Assembly (NCBI RefSeq): GCF_021401345.1
Contig: NZ_JACBGE010000007.1
Span: 124,001-188,000, forward strand
Direction of reading: 5' to 3'
Length of the DNA: 64,000 nt
Source: Hydrogenophaga sp. NFH-34
GTDB taxonomy: Bacteria; Pseudomonadota; Gammaproteobacteria; Burkholderiales; Burkholderiaceae_C
The notes beneath the pieces are model-generated. The model was not told the origin of the DNA and searched no databases. It saw nothing but the letters and a program-made list of their open reading frames with translations. The translations under genes and the position numbers were made by a program. Each line of letters starts with the position of its first letter. Positions within the stretch are counted from its first letter, which is position 1. Of this stretch, positions 1 to 8,946 are shown one piece after another.

Positions 1-190
1 CGAGCCGGTTGAAGCCGGCCTGGGTGGCGCTCATGATCGGCAGGATGTTGCGCGCCTCCTGCGGGCAGTTCATCTTGGCCGACGCTTCGATCATGCGCCA
101 CATCACGCCCAGCTCGTGCAGCGACTGTTCGCAGCGCACGACGTCGCGCATGTACGGCAGAAACGTGTCGGTGTGCAGGGACGGGCTCAT
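1..190 (-). CDS. Unknown protein, N-terminal 63 residues only
   Basis: An ATG at 190 (minus strand) opens a frame that runs off the window edge. The visible part begins MSPSLHTDTFLPYMRDVV and continues as a soluble, probably helical stretch with no signal peptide or membrane segment. I do not recognise the family. The start lies 29 bases from the recG frame on the other strand, so the two genes are divergent and share a very short promoter region. Codon use is like that of neighbouring real genes, which favours a genuine gene. Confidence 0.5.
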   Translation of the reverse strand, partial: MSPSLHTDTFLPYMRDVVRCEQSLHELGVMWRMIEASAKMNCPQEARNILPIMSATQAGFNRL

Positions 191-219
191 GCCAGGGCTT
201 TAGCAAGCGCCGTGCCCCG

Positions 220-2559
220 GTGAGCGGGGTTAAATCGATGGTTCACAATGCCGCCATGCCGGAGACGCCTGCCCCCGCCGAAACCTCCCCAAAGCCCGCT
301 GCAGCGGGCGCGCCGACGCTCTCTGCGCCGCAGAAAGCCCTGCGCAAACTCGGTCTGGTGCGCGACATCGACCTGGCCCTGCACCTGCCCCTGCGCTACG
401 AGGACGAGACCCGGCTGACCACGCTGGCGGCAGCGCGCGACGGCGAGGTGGTGCAGATCGAAGGCACCGTGACCCAGCAGGAAATCAGCTACCGGCCGCG
501 CCGCCAGTTGCTGGTCACGCTCGACGACGGCACCGACACCTGCACCCTGCGCTTTTTCACCTTCTACCCTTCGCACCAGAAGGTCCTGGCGGTGGGCGCG
601 CGGGTGCGCGTGCGGGGCGAACTGCGCGGGGGTTTTCTGGGGCGCAGCATCATGCACCCCACGGTCAAGGCCGCGGGAAGCGAGCTGGCGACGGCGCTCA
701 CCCCGGTCTACCCCACCAGTGCCCAATTGCCCCAGGCCTACCTGCGCAAGGCGGTGGTCAGCGGGCTCCAGCGGGCGGCGCTGGACGAAACCGTGCCGGC
801 CGCACTGCTGCAGCACCTGCGCCAGGCCTTGCCGGGGCTGCGCGGCCCGCTGATGACGCTGCGCGAGGCCCTGCAATTCCTGCACCACCCTGGCCCGGAC
901 GTGTCGCTGGCCGCGCTGGAAGACCGCAGCCACCCGGCCTGGCAGCGACTCAAGGCCGAAGAACTGCTGGCCCAGCAGCTGTCGCAGCTGATGGCCAAAC
1001 GCGAGCGCGATGCCTTGCGCGCGCCGGCCCTGGCGGTGTCGCCGGGGGGCCTGCCGGAGCAGTTGCTGGCGGCGCTGCCGTTTGCGCTGACGGCGGCGCA
1101 GCGCCGCGTCTGCACCGAGATCGCCGCCGACCTGGCCCGCCCGGTGCCCATGCACCGCCTGCTGCAGGGCGACGTGGGCTCGGGCAAGACCGTGGTGGCG
1201 GCCATGGCCGCCACCCTGGCCATCGGCGCCGGCTGGCAGTGCGCGCTGATGGCGCCCACCGAGATCCTGGCCGAACAGCATTTCGCCAAGCTCATCGGCT
1301 GGCTGGAACCGCTGCTGGCACCGCTGGGCAAGCGCGTGGCCTGGCTCACCGGCAGCCAGAAGAAGAAGCAGCGCATCGAGATGCTGGCCCTCATCGCCAG
1401 CGGCGAGGCCGCCTTGGTGGTGGGCACGCACGCGGTGATCCAGGACCAGGTGCAGTTCAAGCAGCTCGCGCTGGCCATCATCGACGAGCAACACCGCTTC
1501 GGTGTGGCGCAGCGGCTGGCGCTGCGGAGCAAGATGGGCGAGGGCATCGCCCCCGGGGCGCATGGGGCGACGGCTTCGGAGCCGCATCTGTTGATGATGA
1601 GTGCGACCCCCATTCCCCGCACGCTGGCCATGAGCTATTACGCCGACCTCGACGTGTCGACCATCGACGAACTGCCGCCCGGGCGCACGCCCATCGTGAC
1701 CCGCGTGCTGTCCGACAGCCGCCGGCAGGAGGTGATCGAGCGCATCCGCGTGCAGGTGGCCGAGGGGCGGCAGGTCTACTGGGTCTGTCCGCTGATCGAA
1801 GAGAGCGAGGTCATCGACCTGTCCAATGCGACGGCCACGCACGCGGAACTCAGCGCCGCGCTCAACCGTGCCCACGGGCCTTTCCGGCCAGACGTGTCGC
1901 TGTCCAAGGCTTCCGAGGGCCCGGCGCTGCCGACCCAAGGGCTTGTTCCTTCTCCCAGTGTCGAAGGCGAGACAGAGCAGGGGGACGTCGCTTCAGCGGC
2001 GCAGGGGGGTGCTCCTGTGCTCGTCGGCCTGCTGCATTCGCGCATGCCGGTGGCCGAAAAAAAGGCGGTGATGAGCCTGTTCAGCGACGGGCACATGGGT
2101 GTGCTCGTCTCGACCACGGTGATCGAGGTGGGGGTCGACGTGCCCAATGCGTCGCTGATGGTGATCGAACACGCCGAACGCTTCGGGCTGTCGCAATTGC
2201 ACCAGTTGCGGGGGCGGGTGGGCCGGGGGGCTGCCGCGTCGGCCTGCGTGCTGATGTACACGCCCAACGAAGGGGGGCGGCTGGGGGAGACGGCACGCGA
2301 ACGCCTGCGGGCGATGGCCGAAACCAGCGATGGCTTCGAGATTGCCCGGCGCGATCTGGAGATCCGGGGGCCGGGGGAATTTCTGGGGGCCCGGCAGTCA
2401 GGCGCGCCGCTGCTGCGCTTTGCCGATCTGGCCACCGACGGCCATTTGCTGGCCTGGGCCCGGGAGGCGGCCCAGTCGATGCTGGACCAGCATCCCGCTC
2501 AGGCCGAGAAGCACGTCGCCCGCTGGCTGGGCACGCGGGCCGAGTACCTCAAGGCCTGA
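220..2559 (+). CDS. recG: ATP-dependent DNA helicase RecG
   Basis: Superfamily 2 DNA translocase that remodels stalled replication forks and branch-migrates Holliday junctions. The N-terminal wedge/OB domain precedes the helicase core. Walker A GDVGSGKT is at residues 317-324, the DEQH box at 422-425, then MSATPIPRT, and a C-terminal part with QLHQLRGRVGRG and DLEIRGPGE. At 779 residues it is much longer than E. coli RecG (693). Most of the excess is an insertion at about residues 549-599, between the two RecA-like lobes' motifs, containing a translated intergenic repeat (see finding). The frame opens with GTG at 220; ATG at 238 or 256 are equally possible starts and no clear ribosome site decides between them. 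Confidence 0.95.
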   Translation: MSGVKSMVHNAAMPETPAPAETSPKPAAAGAPTLSAPQKALRKLGLVRDIDLALHLPLRYEDETRLTTLAAARDGEVVQIEGTVTQQEISYRPRRQLLVTLDDGTDTCTLRFFTFYPSHQKVLAVGARVRVRGELRGGFLGRSIMHPTVKAAGSELATALTPVYPTSAQLPQAYLRKAVVSGLQRAALDETVPAALLQHLRQALPGLRGPLMTLREALQFLHHPGPDVSLAALEDRSHPAWQRLKAEELLAQQLSQLMAKRERDALRAPALAVSPGGLPEQLLAALPFALTAAQRRVCTEIAADLARPVPMHRLLQGDVGSGKTVVAAMAATLAIGAGWQCALMAPTEILAEQHFAKLIGWLEPLLAPLGKRVAWLTGSQKKKQRIEMLALIASGEAALVVGTHAVIQDQVQFKQLALAIIDEQHRFGVAQRLALRSKMGEGIAPGAHGATASEPHLLMMSATPIPRTLAMSYYADLDVSTIDELPPGRTPIVTRVLSDSRRQEVIERIRVQVAEGRQVYWVCPLIEESEVIDLSNATATHAELSAALNRAHGPFRPDVSLSKASEGPALPTQGLVPSPSVEGETEQGDVASAAQGGAPVLVGLLHSRMPVAEKKAVMSLFSDGHMGVLVSTTVIEVGVDVPNASLMVIEHAERFGLSQLHQLRGRVGRGAAASACVLMYTPNEGGRLGETARERLRAMAETSDGFEIARRDLEIRGPGEFLGARQSGAPLLRFADLATDGHLLAWAREAAQSMLDQHPAQAEKHVARWLGTRAEYLKA
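1950..2013 (-). repeat. Copy of the dispersed intergenic repeat inside recG
   Basis: On the minus strand this segment carries the 17-base core CCCCCCTGCGCCGCTGA (1993-2009), identical to the core of the intergenic copy at 32809-32825. A related C-rich and hairpin-like continuation follows. It sits in frame in recG and encodes part of the extra linker. The other copies are all between genes. Confidence 0.7.
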
Positions 2560-2572
2560 ACGGTCCGTTCAG
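2556..2572. other. Small inverted repeat spanning two convergent stop codons
   Basis: CTGAACG-GTC-CGTTCAG is a 7-bp perfect inverted repeat. It contains the recG stop codon on one arm and the stop codon of the convergent lipoprotein gene on the other. It may act as a weak two-way 3' end, but neither side has a T-run, so calling it a terminator is uncertain. Confidence 0.3.
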
Positions 2573-3054
2573 CGGCGAATGCCCTGCACCGTGGCCAGGT
2601 CCAGTTGGGTCGGGTAGCCCTGGCCGTCCAGCGCACTGCCTTCCTGCGAGGCAAACAGGCGGTTGCCGTCGACGTAGAGCAGCTCCTTGCCACTTTCGCC
2701 GAGCGAGGTCTCGGTGACCTTGTCGGCCGTCTTGCCCGAAGCCTGGGTGGTGCCGTCGATGGTGATGTTGGCCGGGAAGTCCTGGCTGGCGACGGGATTG
2801 CCCGAGCAACTGGTGTTGTTGAACACCCGCAGCGTCGAGGTGCCCGAGACGCTGTGGGCACCGCCCTTGGTCAGCACGATGGTGGCGTTGGCGGACAGGC
2901 CGTCTTCGCTGTAGCACGGGGCGTCCCAGGTGCCGACGTACTTGTCGGCCGGTTCTCCGGCGGCCGAGGTGCCGTTGTCGTTGTTGTCTCCGCTACCACC
3001 GCAAGCGGCGAGCATGGCTGTGGCCAGCCAGACGGCCAGCGTTTTCTTGTTCAT
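2569..3054 (-). CDS. Hypothetical lipoprotein
   Basis: 161 residues. A type II signal peptide is clear: lysines at residues 3-4, a hydrophobic stretch, then the lipobox LAAC with the cysteine at about residue 18, followed by a Gly/Asn/Asp-rich flexible linker. The mature part looks beta-rich and has two cysteines that could form a disulfide. No enzyme motif is visible and I do not recognise the family. It is convergent with recG (10 bases apart) and divergent from oxyR. Inferred location: outer or inner membrane, facing the periplasm. Confidence 0.8.
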   Translation of the reverse strand: MNKKTLAVWLATAMLAACGGSGDNNDNGTSAAGEPADKYVGTWDAPCYSEDGLSANATIVLTKGGAHSVSGTSTLRVFNNTSCSGNPVASQDFPANITIDGTTQASGKTADKVTETSLGESGKELLYVDGNRLFASQEGSALDGQGYPTQLDLATVQGIRR

Positions 3055-3112
3055 GTTGTCGATTCCTCCTGATCGTTGATGGATGTGCCACCCGGTGGGC
3101 GACGGGCGGAAT

Positions 3113-3130
3113 CTTAATGTGACTTAATGT
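3113..3130. promoter_or_regulatory. Direct repeat in the oxyR upstream region
   Basis: CTTAATGT occurs twice (3113-3120 and 3123-3130), exactly 10 bp apart, in an AT-rich patch between the divergent lipoprotein gene and oxyR. One-turn spacing is typical of a regulator site or a duplicated promoter element. Which regulator would bind is not visible. Confidence 0.3.
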
Positions 3131-3178
3131 AAAGCGCGCCCGCAACAGTGCGCTGGCGAGAGCGCGCAAAATACGCCC

Positions 3179-4138
3179 ATGACGCTCACCGAACTCAAGT
3201 ACATCGTGGCCGTGGCGCGCGAGAGGCACTTTGGCAAGGCGGCCGAGGCCTGTTTCGTGTCGCAGCCCACGCTTTCCGTGGCGATCAAGAAGCTGGAAGA
3301 GGAGCTGGAGCTCAAGATCTTCGAGCGCAACGCCAGCGAAATCGCCGTCACGCCGCTGGGCGAAGAGATCGTGCGCCAGGCGCAGACGGTGCTGGAGCAG
3401 GCGGCGGCCATCAAGGAGATTGCCAAGCGCGGCAAGGACCCGCTGGCCGGCCCGCTCAAGCTCGGGGTCATCTACACCATCGGCCCCTACCTCCTGCCCA
3501 ACCTGGTGCGCCAGGTCATCGAGCGCACCCCGCAGATGCCGCTGATGCTGCAGGAAAACTTCACCAGCAAGCTGCTGGAGCAGTTGCGCCTGGGCGAGAT
3601 CGATTGCGCCATCCTGGCCGAGCCGTTCCCGGACACCAATCTCGCCATCGCGCCGCTGTACGACGAACCGTTCATGGCGGCGGTGCCGGCCAACCACCCG
3701 CTGGCCCAGCGCAAGACCATCACCACCGAAGTGATCAAGAACGAGACCATGCTGCTGCTCGGTACCGGGCACTGCTTCCGTGATCACGTGCTGGAAGTCT
3801 GCCCGGAGTTCGCCCGCTTTTCCAACGACACCGAGGGCATCCGCAAGAGCTTCGAGGGCTCGTCGCTGGAAACCATCAAGCACATGGTGGCCGCCGGCAT
3901 GGGTGTGACGCTGGTGCCCCGGCTGTCGGTGCCGCGCTCCGCGCTGGAAGGCAACGCCGACGCCACCCAGGACATGGGCGACGCGGCGTTTGTGCACTAC
4001 CTGCCCTTCGAAGGCGACCCGCCCACGCGGCGCGTGGTGCTCGCCTGGCGGCGCAGCTTCACCCGCTACGAGGCGATTGCCGAACTGCGCAACGCCATTT
4101 ATGCCTGCCAGTTGCCCGGGGTCAAACGCCTGTCGTGA
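3179..4138 (+). CDS. oxyR: Hydrogen peroxide-responsive LysR-type activator OxyR
   Basis: 319-residue LysR-family regulator. Winged helix-turn-helix at residues about 1-60 ([20 protein letters not shown]), followed by the substrate-binding-like domain. The redox pair is fully conserved: C199 in GTGHCFRDH and C208 in LEVCPEF, the same numbering as the peroxide-sensing C199/C208 of E. coli OxyR. It should therefore form the regulatory disulfide on peroxide exposure and activate detoxification genes. dps starts 49 bases downstream on the same strand, a classic OxyR target and probably co-transcribed. Confidence 0.95.
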   Translation: MTLTELKYIVAVARERHFGKAAEACFVSQPTLSVAIKKLEEELELKIFERNASEIAVTPLGEEIVRQAQTVLEQAAAIKEIAKRGKDPLAGPLKLGVIYTIGPYLLPNLVRQVIERTPQMPLMLQENFTSKLLEQLRLGEIDCAILAEPFPDTNLAIAPLYDEPFMAAVPANHPLAQRKTITTEVIKNETMLLLGTGHCFRDHVLEVCPEFARFSNDTEGIRKSFEGSSLETIKHMVAAGMGVTLVPRLSVPRSALEGNADATQDMGDAAFVHYLPFEGDPPTRRVVLAWRRSFTRYEAIAELRNAIYACQLPGVKRLS

Positions 4139-4187
4139 GGGCGGCTTATTCTTTTCGTGTGTCCTCAACCTTCAGGAGATGTCTTCC

Positions 4188-4685
4188 ATGGCCAAAAGCA
4201 AACCATCGGCACCGTCCATCCAGATCGGCATTGGTGACAAAGACCGTGCCGCCATCGCCAAAGGCTTGTCCAAGCTGCTGGCCGATACCTACACGCTGTA
4301 CCTGACCACGCACAACTTCCACTGGAACGTGACCGGTCCCATGTTCAATTCGTTGCACACGATGTTCATGGACCAGTACACCGAACTCTGGAATGCCGTC
4401 GACCCGATCGCCGAGCGCATCCGCTCGCTGGGCCACGCGGCCCCGGGCAGCTACGCCCAGTTCGGCAAGCTGAGCTCGGTCCCCGATGCGCCGGCCACGC
4501 CGCCCAAGGCGCTGGAGATGGTGCGCATCCTCGTGCAGGGACACGAGGCGGTCGCGCGCACCGCGCGCGAGCTGTTCCCGGTGGTTGACAAGGCCAGCGA
4601 CGAGCCCACAGCCGATCTGCTGACCCAGCGGCTGACGGTGCACGAGCAGACCGCCTGGATGCTGCGCTCGCTGCTGGAAGAGTGA
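4188..4685 (+). CDS. dps: Dps ferritin-like DNA-protection protein
   Basis: 165 residues, usual Dps length. It forms a 12-subunit shell that oxidises and stores iron and protects DNA during oxidative stress. The ferroxidase-site region is visible: [12 protein letters not shown] (about residues 36-47), followed by the D-x-x-x-E type stretch (FMDQYTELW). ATG 4188 is chosen over ATG 4179 because CAGGAG at 4173-4178 directly abuts the earlier codon but is well spaced from 4188. Lies directly behind oxyR. Confidence 0.93.
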   Translation: MAKSKPSAPSIQIGIGDKDRAAIAKGLSKLLADTYTLYLTTHNFHWNVTGPMFNSLHTMFMDQYTELWNAVDPIAERIRSLGHAAPGSYAQFGKLSSVPDAPATPPKALEMVRILVQGHEAVARTARELFPVVDKASDEPTADLLTQRLTVHEQTAWMLRSLLEE

Positions 4686-4770
4686 AGCCCCACCCCCGCG
4701 CGGAATGAGCCCCACCCCCGCGCCGCGGCTGCGGCGCGTCACCCCCTCAAGGGGGGCGAAGCCGGCCCGC
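4686..4770. repeat. GC-rich intergenic hairpin repeat
   Basis: Between dps and ubiA. A 15-base unit, AGCCCCACCCCCGCG, occurs at 4686-4700 and again at 4708-4722, followed by a GCGCCGCGGCTGCGGCGC-type palindrome and a CCCCCTCAAGGGGGG hairpin. It resembles the family copies at 32807, 37041 and 52380 but is more diverged. It may end dps transcription. Confidence 0.5.
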
Positions 4771-4817
4771 CAGTTTCCTTGCCAGGGTGGAGGGCATGTC
4801 CCAGGTTCTATGTCTCT

Positions 4818-5774
4818 ATGTCCGTTGTCACGCCTGCGCCTTCGCGCCTCTCTCTCTACCTCGATCTGATCCGCTGGAACCGGCCCGCCGGCTGGCTGTT
4901 GTTGCTCTGGCCCACGCTGGCGGCGCTGTGGCTGGCGGCGGACGGGTTTCCCGGCTGGCACCTGGTGGCGGTGTTCACGCTGGGCACCATCCTCATGCGC
5001 AGCGCCGGCTGCTGCATCAACGACGTGGCCGACCGCGACTTCGACCGCCATGTCAAGCGCACCGCGCAGCGCCCCGTCACGAGCGGGCGCATCGGTACGG
5101 CCGAAGCGCTGGGGCTGGGGGCGGGGTTGGCCGTCGTGGCCTTCGTGCTGGTGCTGACCACCAACTTCGCAACCATCGCCTGGTCGTTCATTGGCCTTTT
5201 GCTGACGTTGCTCTACCCCTTTGCCAAGCGGGCGGTCTCCATGCCGCAGGCGGTGCTGGGGGTGGCGTTCAGTTTCGGGATCCCCATGGCGTTTGCTGCG
5301 GTGCAGGCCGGCCCCGCGCTGGAGCTGCTGGTCTCGCCGGGCGGCAGCCTGGAACTGACGCCTGCCGGAATCTGGCGGGGCGTGCAAGCCAGCGTGCCGG
5401 TGTGGGCCTGGGTGCTGCTGCTGGGCAATCTTTTCTGGGTGGTGGCCTACGACACCGAATATGCGATGGTCGATCGGGACGATGACCTCAAGATCGGCAT
5501 GAAGACCTCGGCCATCACTCTGGGGCGCTTCGACGTGGCGGCCGTGACCGGCTGCTACCTGGTGTTTCTGGCCATCTGGACGCTGGCTGTGTGGAGCCGG
5601 GTGCACCCGGGCGTGTGGCTGTCCACCATGGCCTTGGCGCTGGCCCAGGTGGTCTGGCACCACCGCCTGATCCGCGACCGGACCCGTGAAGGCTGCTTCC
5701 AGGCTTTCCGGATCAACCACTGGCTGGGTTTCACCGTGTTTGCCGGCGTGGTGGCCGGGTTGGCGTGGCGCTGA
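4818..5774 (+). CDS. ubiA: 4-hydroxybenzoate polyprenyltransferase UbiA
   Basis: Integral membrane prenyltransferase that attaches the polyprenyl chain to 4-hydroxybenzoate in ubiquinone synthesis. 318 residues with multiple membrane segments. Both aspartate-rich Mg-diphosphate motifs are present: [11 protein letters not shown] from residue 68, and [12 protein letters not shown] from residue 212. ATG 4818 gives a normal-length protein beginning [23 protein letters not shown]; the frame extends to a TTG at 4779 but that adds an atypical N terminus. Convergent with proC, four bases from its stop. Confidence 0.93.
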   Translation: MSVVTPAPSRLSLYLDLIRWNRPAGWLLLLWPTLAALWLAADGFPGWHLVAVFTLGTILMRSAGCCINDVADRDFDRHVKRTAQRPVTSGRIGTAEALGLGAGLAVVAFVLVLTTNFATIAWSFIGLLLTLLYPFAKRAVSMPQAVLGVAFSFGIPMAFAAVQAGPALELLVSPGGSLELTPAGIWRGVQASVPVWAWVLLLGNLFWVVAYDTEYAMVDRDDDLKIGMKTSAITLGRFDVAAVTGCYLVFLAIWTLAVWSRVHPGVWLSTMALALAQVVWHHRLIRDRTREGCFQAFRINHWLGFTVFAGVVAGLAWR

Positions 5775-5777
5775 GGT

Positions 5778-6611
5778 TCAGGCGCCGAAGGCCTGTCCCA
5801 ACTCGGCGGCGCGGGTCTGTGCGGCTTTCAAGGCGGTCTCGAACAGCCCTTTGATGTCCGCGGCGTCCATGCTGGTGATGGCCGCGTGCGTGGTACCGCC
5901 CTTGGAGGTCACCCGTTCCCGCAGCACCTGTGGCGGCTCGCCGGAGCGTTGGGCCAGCGTGGCGGCGCCAACAAAGGTGCCCACGGCCAATTGGTAGGCC
6001 ACTTCAGGAGGCAGTCCCATGCGCGCGCCGGCATCCCGCATGGCTTCGAGGAAATAGAAGACATAGGCTGGCCCCGATCCCGACAGGGCGGTGACGGCGT
6101 CGAGATCGGCTTCGGTGGACACCCAGACCAGTTCGCCGATGGTGCGGATGACGCTTTCGGCGAGCGTGCGGTCCTCGGGCGTGACGGCGGTGCGTGCCAC
6201 CAGTCCCGTCATGCCCAGACCGACCAGGGCGGGGGTGTTGGGCATGGCGCGCACGATGCGTTCGCTGCCCAGCCAGCGGGCGATGGAGTCGCTGGTGATG
6301 CCGGCGGCCACGCTCAGGTGCAGGGGATGGCCGAGGAAGTCGGCGGCTGCCGCAGCGGCTTCGCGGAAGGTTTGCGGTTTGATGGCCCAGATCACCAGGT
6401 CGGGCGTGGCCAACTCGGGACCTGCTGCGGCGAGGAGGGTGAGGCCGGGGAACTGTTGGGCCAAGCGTGCGCGCTGCTCGTCCCAGGGTTCGATGACCTG
6501 TATCCGGTCGACGGGATGCCCCTGGCGGACCAGGCCGCCCAGGATGGCACTGGCCATATTGCCGCCGCCGACAAACGTGATCAGGGGGAAACGGGAGGTA
6601 GGGGAGGTCAT
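5778..6611 (-). CDS. proC: Pyrroline-5-carboxylate reductase
   Basis: Last step of proline synthesis, NAD(P)H-dependent reduction of pyrroline-5-carboxylate. 277 residues. N-terminal Rossmann motif FVGGGNMASAILGG, the signature region ALSGSGPAYVFYFLEAM, and the C-terminal helical dimerisation domain ending in VTSKGGTTHAAI. ATG 6611 places the Rossmann motif at residues about 9-22, the usual position. The frame stays open upstream to 6812 but that part has no counterpart in the family. Confidence 0.93.
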   Translation of the reverse strand: MTSPTSRFPLITFVGGGNMASAILGGLVRQGHPVDRIQVIEPWDEQRARLAQQFPGLTLLAAAGPELATPDLVIWAIKPQTFREAAAAAADFLGHPLHLSVAAGITSDSIARWLGSERIVRAMPNTPALVGLGMTGLVARTAVTPEDRTLAESVIRTIGELVWVSTEADLDAVTALSGSGPAYVFYFLEAMRDAGARMGLPPEVAYQLAVGTFVGAATLAQRSGEPPQVLRERVTSKGGTTHAAITSMDAADIKGLFETALKAAQTRAAELGQAFGA

Positions 6612-6679
6612 GTTTCGAGGGCCGAACGGAAAGCCTGCATCTTCGCAGATCGGCGGCGGGGCTCTGGTGCGTGGGATTA

Positions 6680-6695
6680 CCCCTATATAGAGGGG
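6680..6695 (-). promoter_or_regulatory. Possible proC promoter element
   Basis: CCCCTATATAGAGGGG is an inverted repeat 69 bases upstream of the proC start. On the minus strand it contains TATATA, a plausible -10. No convincing -35 is visible, so this is a weak call. Confidence 0.25.
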
Positions 6696-6765
6696 CGCCA
6701 AGCGCCTGGCCTGATCTGTGCTGGGTGGGTTTCGGGGTGTTTCAATCCATGGCACAAAAAGAGTG

Positions 6766-6794
6766 TTGACAGCCAAAGGGTGGTGTGCCACAAT
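6766..6794 (+). promoter_or_regulatory. Promoter of the rplN (spc) operon
   Basis: A perfect TTGACA (6766-6771), a 17-bp spacer and CACAAT (6789-6794). Transcription should start near 6801, giving a leader of about 150 nt before rplN. The leader contains the short hairpins CGCC..GGCG and CCACC-GAAG-GGTGG. The 341-base gap 6612-6952 contains no gene. Its presence shows that rplN begins a separate operon here instead of following rpsQ in a continuous S10-spc operon. Confidence 0.75.
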
Positions 6795-6952
6795 CATGAG
6801 CTTCGCCCTCAAAAGGCGAGGTTTCTGCCCACCGAAGGGTGGTCATTTCGGCAGCCAGCAGGCGGCTTTGAGATGGTCTTCCGACGACGGGCCCAAGACT
6901 GATCGCTCACGGCCGTGGTGGCTGCGAGGATTCAAGTTGGGACTTAAATCAA

Positions 6953-7321
6953 ATGATCCAAACGCAATCTCGACTCGATGTTGCTGACAACACGGGTGCC
7001 AAGTCCGTGATGTGCATCAAGGTGCTGGGTGGTTCCAAGCGCCGTTATGCCAGCGTGGGCGATGTCATCAAGGTCAGCATCAAAGAAGCAGCGCCGCGCG
7101 GCCGCGTCAAAAAAGGCGAGGTCTACAACGCCGTGGTGGTGCGCACCGCCAAGGGTCTCCGTCGTCCGGACGGCGCCCTGATCAAGTTCGACGGCAATGC
7201 CGCCGTGTTGCTCAACGCCAAGCTGGAGCCCATCGGCACCCGCATCTTCGGCCCGGTCACGCGCGAGCTGCGTACCGAGAAGTTCATGAAGATCGTGTCC
7301 CTGGCCCCTGAGGTTCTCTGA
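6953..7321 (+). CDS. rplN: 50S ribosomal protein L14
   Basis: 122 residues, full length. Begins [25 protein letters not shown], the highly conserved L14 N terminus. Binds 23S rRNA at the subunit interface (bridge to 16S rRNA) and contacts L19. First gene of the operon; the gene before it is proC on the opposite strand, not rpsQ. The upstream ribosome site is weak. Confidence 0.97.
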   Translation: MIQTQSRLDVADNTGAKSVMCIKVLGGSKRRYASVGDVIKVSIKEAAPRGRVKKGEVYNAVVVRTAKGLRRPDGALIKFDGNAAVLLNAKLEPIGTRIFGPVTRELRTEKFMKIVSLAPEVL

Positions 7322-7331
7322 GGATTCATCC

Positions 7332-7652
7332 ATGAACAAGATTCGTAAAGGCGACGAGGTCATCGTCATCGCCGGTCGCGACAAGGGCAAGCGTGGCAAG
7401 GTGCTTGAGCGCGCCAGCGACGACCGCGTCGTGGTGGAAGGTGTCAACATCGTCAAGAAGCACGCCAAGCCGAACCCCATGAAGGGTGTGACCGGCGGGA
7501 TCGTGGAGAAGACGATGTCGATCCACCAATCCAACGTGGCCATCTTCAATGCGGCCTCCGGCAAGGCTGACCGCGTGGGCGTCAAGGTCCTGGTTGACGG
7601 CAAGAAAGTGCGCGTCTTCAAGTCCAGCGGCGAAGAAATCAAGGTGGCATGA
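7332..7652 (+). CDS. rplX: 50S ribosomal protein L24
   Basis: 106 residues. Assembly-initiating protein of the large subunit. The KOW motif is seen at the N terminus ([20 protein letters not shown]). The ribosome site GAGG overlaps the rplN stop codon region, indicating tight coupling within the operon. Confidence 0.97.
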   Translation: MNKIRKGDEVIVIAGRDKGKRGKVLERASDDRVVVEGVNIVKKHAKPNPMKGVTGGIVEKTMSIHQSNVAIFNAASGKADRVGVKVLVDGKKVRVFKSSGEEIKVA

Positions 7653-7654
7653 CC

Positions 7655-8194
7655 ATGGCACGCTTTCAAGACATCTATCGCGACAAGGTCGCGCCCAGCC
7701 TGATCGAAAAGTTCGGCTACAAGTCGGCCATGGAAGTGCCGCGCATCACCAAGATCACGCTGAACATGGGCGTGAGCGAGGCCGTGGCCGACAAGAAGGT
7801 GATGGACCACGCTGTGGGTGATCTGACCAAGATCTCCGGCCAAAAGCCCGTGGTGACCAAGGCCCGCAAGGCCATCGCTGGTTTCAAGATCCGTGAGCAA
7901 CAGGCCATCGGCTGCATGGTGACCCTGCGTGGCGCCCGCATGTACGAATTCCTGGATCGCTTCGTCACGGTGGCCCTGCCGCGCGTGCGGGACTTCCGGG
8001 GTATCTCCGGCAAGTCGTTTGACGGTCGTGGCAACTACAACGTGGGCGTCAAAGAGCAGATCATCTTCCCCGAAATCGAATACGACAAGGTGGATGCTCT
8101 GCGTGGTCTGAACATCAGCATCACGACGACCGCCAAGACCGACGAAGAGTGCAAGGCGCTCCTGGCGGGCTTCCGTTTTCCGTTCAAGAACTGA
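7655..8194 (+). CDS. rplE: 50S ribosomal protein L5
   Basis: 179 residues, identical in length to E. coli L5. Binds 5S rRNA and the P-site tRNA. Conserved [15 protein letters not shown] and the C-terminal [13 protein letters not shown]. An ATG at 7649 overlaps the rplX stop, but AAGGTGG at 7641-7647 is correctly spaced only for ATG 7655, which also gives the family start [12 protein letters not shown]. Confidence 0.97.
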   Translation: MARFQDIYRDKVAPSLIEKFGYKSAMEVPRITKITLNMGVSEAVADKKVMDHAVGDLTKISGQKPVVTKARKAIAGFKIREQQAIGCMVTLRGARMYEFLDRFVTVALPRVRDFRGISGKSFDGRGNYNVGVKEQIIFPEIEYDKVDALRGLNISITTTAKTDEECKALLAGFRFPFKN

Positions 8195-8202
8195 GGTGGC
8201 GC

Positions 8203-8508
8203 GTGGCTAAACAAGCATTGCTCCAACGTGAACTCAAGCGCGAAAAGCTCGCCGCCAAGTTCGCCCAGAAATACGCCGATCTGAAGGCGACTGCCAACGA
8301 CGCCAAGCGTTCCGACGAAGAGCGCGACGCTGCCCGTCTGGCGCTGCAAAAGCTGCCCCGCAACGCGAACCCGACCCGCCAGCGCAACCGCTGCGAGATC
8401 ACCGGTCGTCCGCGCGGCACCTTTGCCTACTTCGGCCTGGCTCGCGCCAAGGTGCGTGAAATGGCTTTCGCCGGCGAAATCCCCGGCGTGACCAAGGCCA
8501 GCTGGTAA
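8203..8508 (+). CDS. rpsN: 30S ribosomal protein S14
   Basis: 101 residues, the long zinc-free form of S14. GTG start at 8203 ([11 protein letters not shown]) behind GAGGTGG at 8193-8199. Conserved [21 protein letters not shown]. Functions in 3' domain assembly of the small subunit with S3 and S10. The open frame reaches back into rplE, but this start gives the family length. Confidence 0.95.
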   Translation: MAKQALLQRELKREKLAAKFAQKYADLKATANDAKRSDEERDAARLALQKLPRNANPTRQRNRCEITGRPRGTFAYFGLARAKVREMAFAGEIPGVTKASW

Positions 8509-8526
8509 GCCCTAGGAGAACCCCAA

Positions 8527-8922
8527 ATGAGCATGAGTGATCCTATCGCTGACATGTTGACCCGCATCCGCAACGCGCAGATGGTCGAGAAGACCACCGT
8601 GTCGATGCCGGCGTCGAAACTCAAAGCCGCGATTGCCCAGGTCCTCAAGGACGAAGGCTATATCGATGGTTTCCAGATCAAGACCGAAGGCGGCAAGAGC
8701 CAGCTCGAAATCGCGCTGAAGTACTACGCCGGCCGTCCGGTGATCGAAAGCATCGAGCGCGTGAGCAAGCCGGGTCTGCGTATCTATCGCGGCCGCAACG
8801 CCCTGCCCCAGGTCCAGAACGGGCTGGGTGTGGCCATCGTCACCACGCCGAAGGGAGTGATGACCGACCGCAAGGCGCGCGCCACCGGTGTCGGCGGCGA
8901 AGTGCTGTGTTACGTCGCCTGA
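8527..8922 (+). CDS. rpsH: 30S ribosomal protein S8
   Basis: 131 residues. Begins [18 protein letters not shown], the family signature. Binds the central domain of 16S rRNA and, in E. coli, also represses the spc operon by binding its mRNA near rplE. AGGAGAA lies at 8515-8521. ATG 8533 is a possible alternative start two residues later. Confidence 0.97.
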   Translation: MSMSDPIADMLTRIRNAQMVEKTTVSMPASKLKAAIAQVLKDEGYIDGFQIKTEGGKSQLEIALKYYAGRPVIESIERVSKPGLRIYRGRNALPQVQNGLGVAIVTTPKGVMTDRKARATGVGGEVLCYVA

Positions 8923-8946
8923 TGCGGGCATTGAGGAGAAACTGAA

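Noticed and set aside
187-1938. 583-codon minus-strand frame over recG
   Set aside because: GC-rich shadow: His/Gln/Arg-rich, no motifs, and fully antisense to a motif-complete recG.
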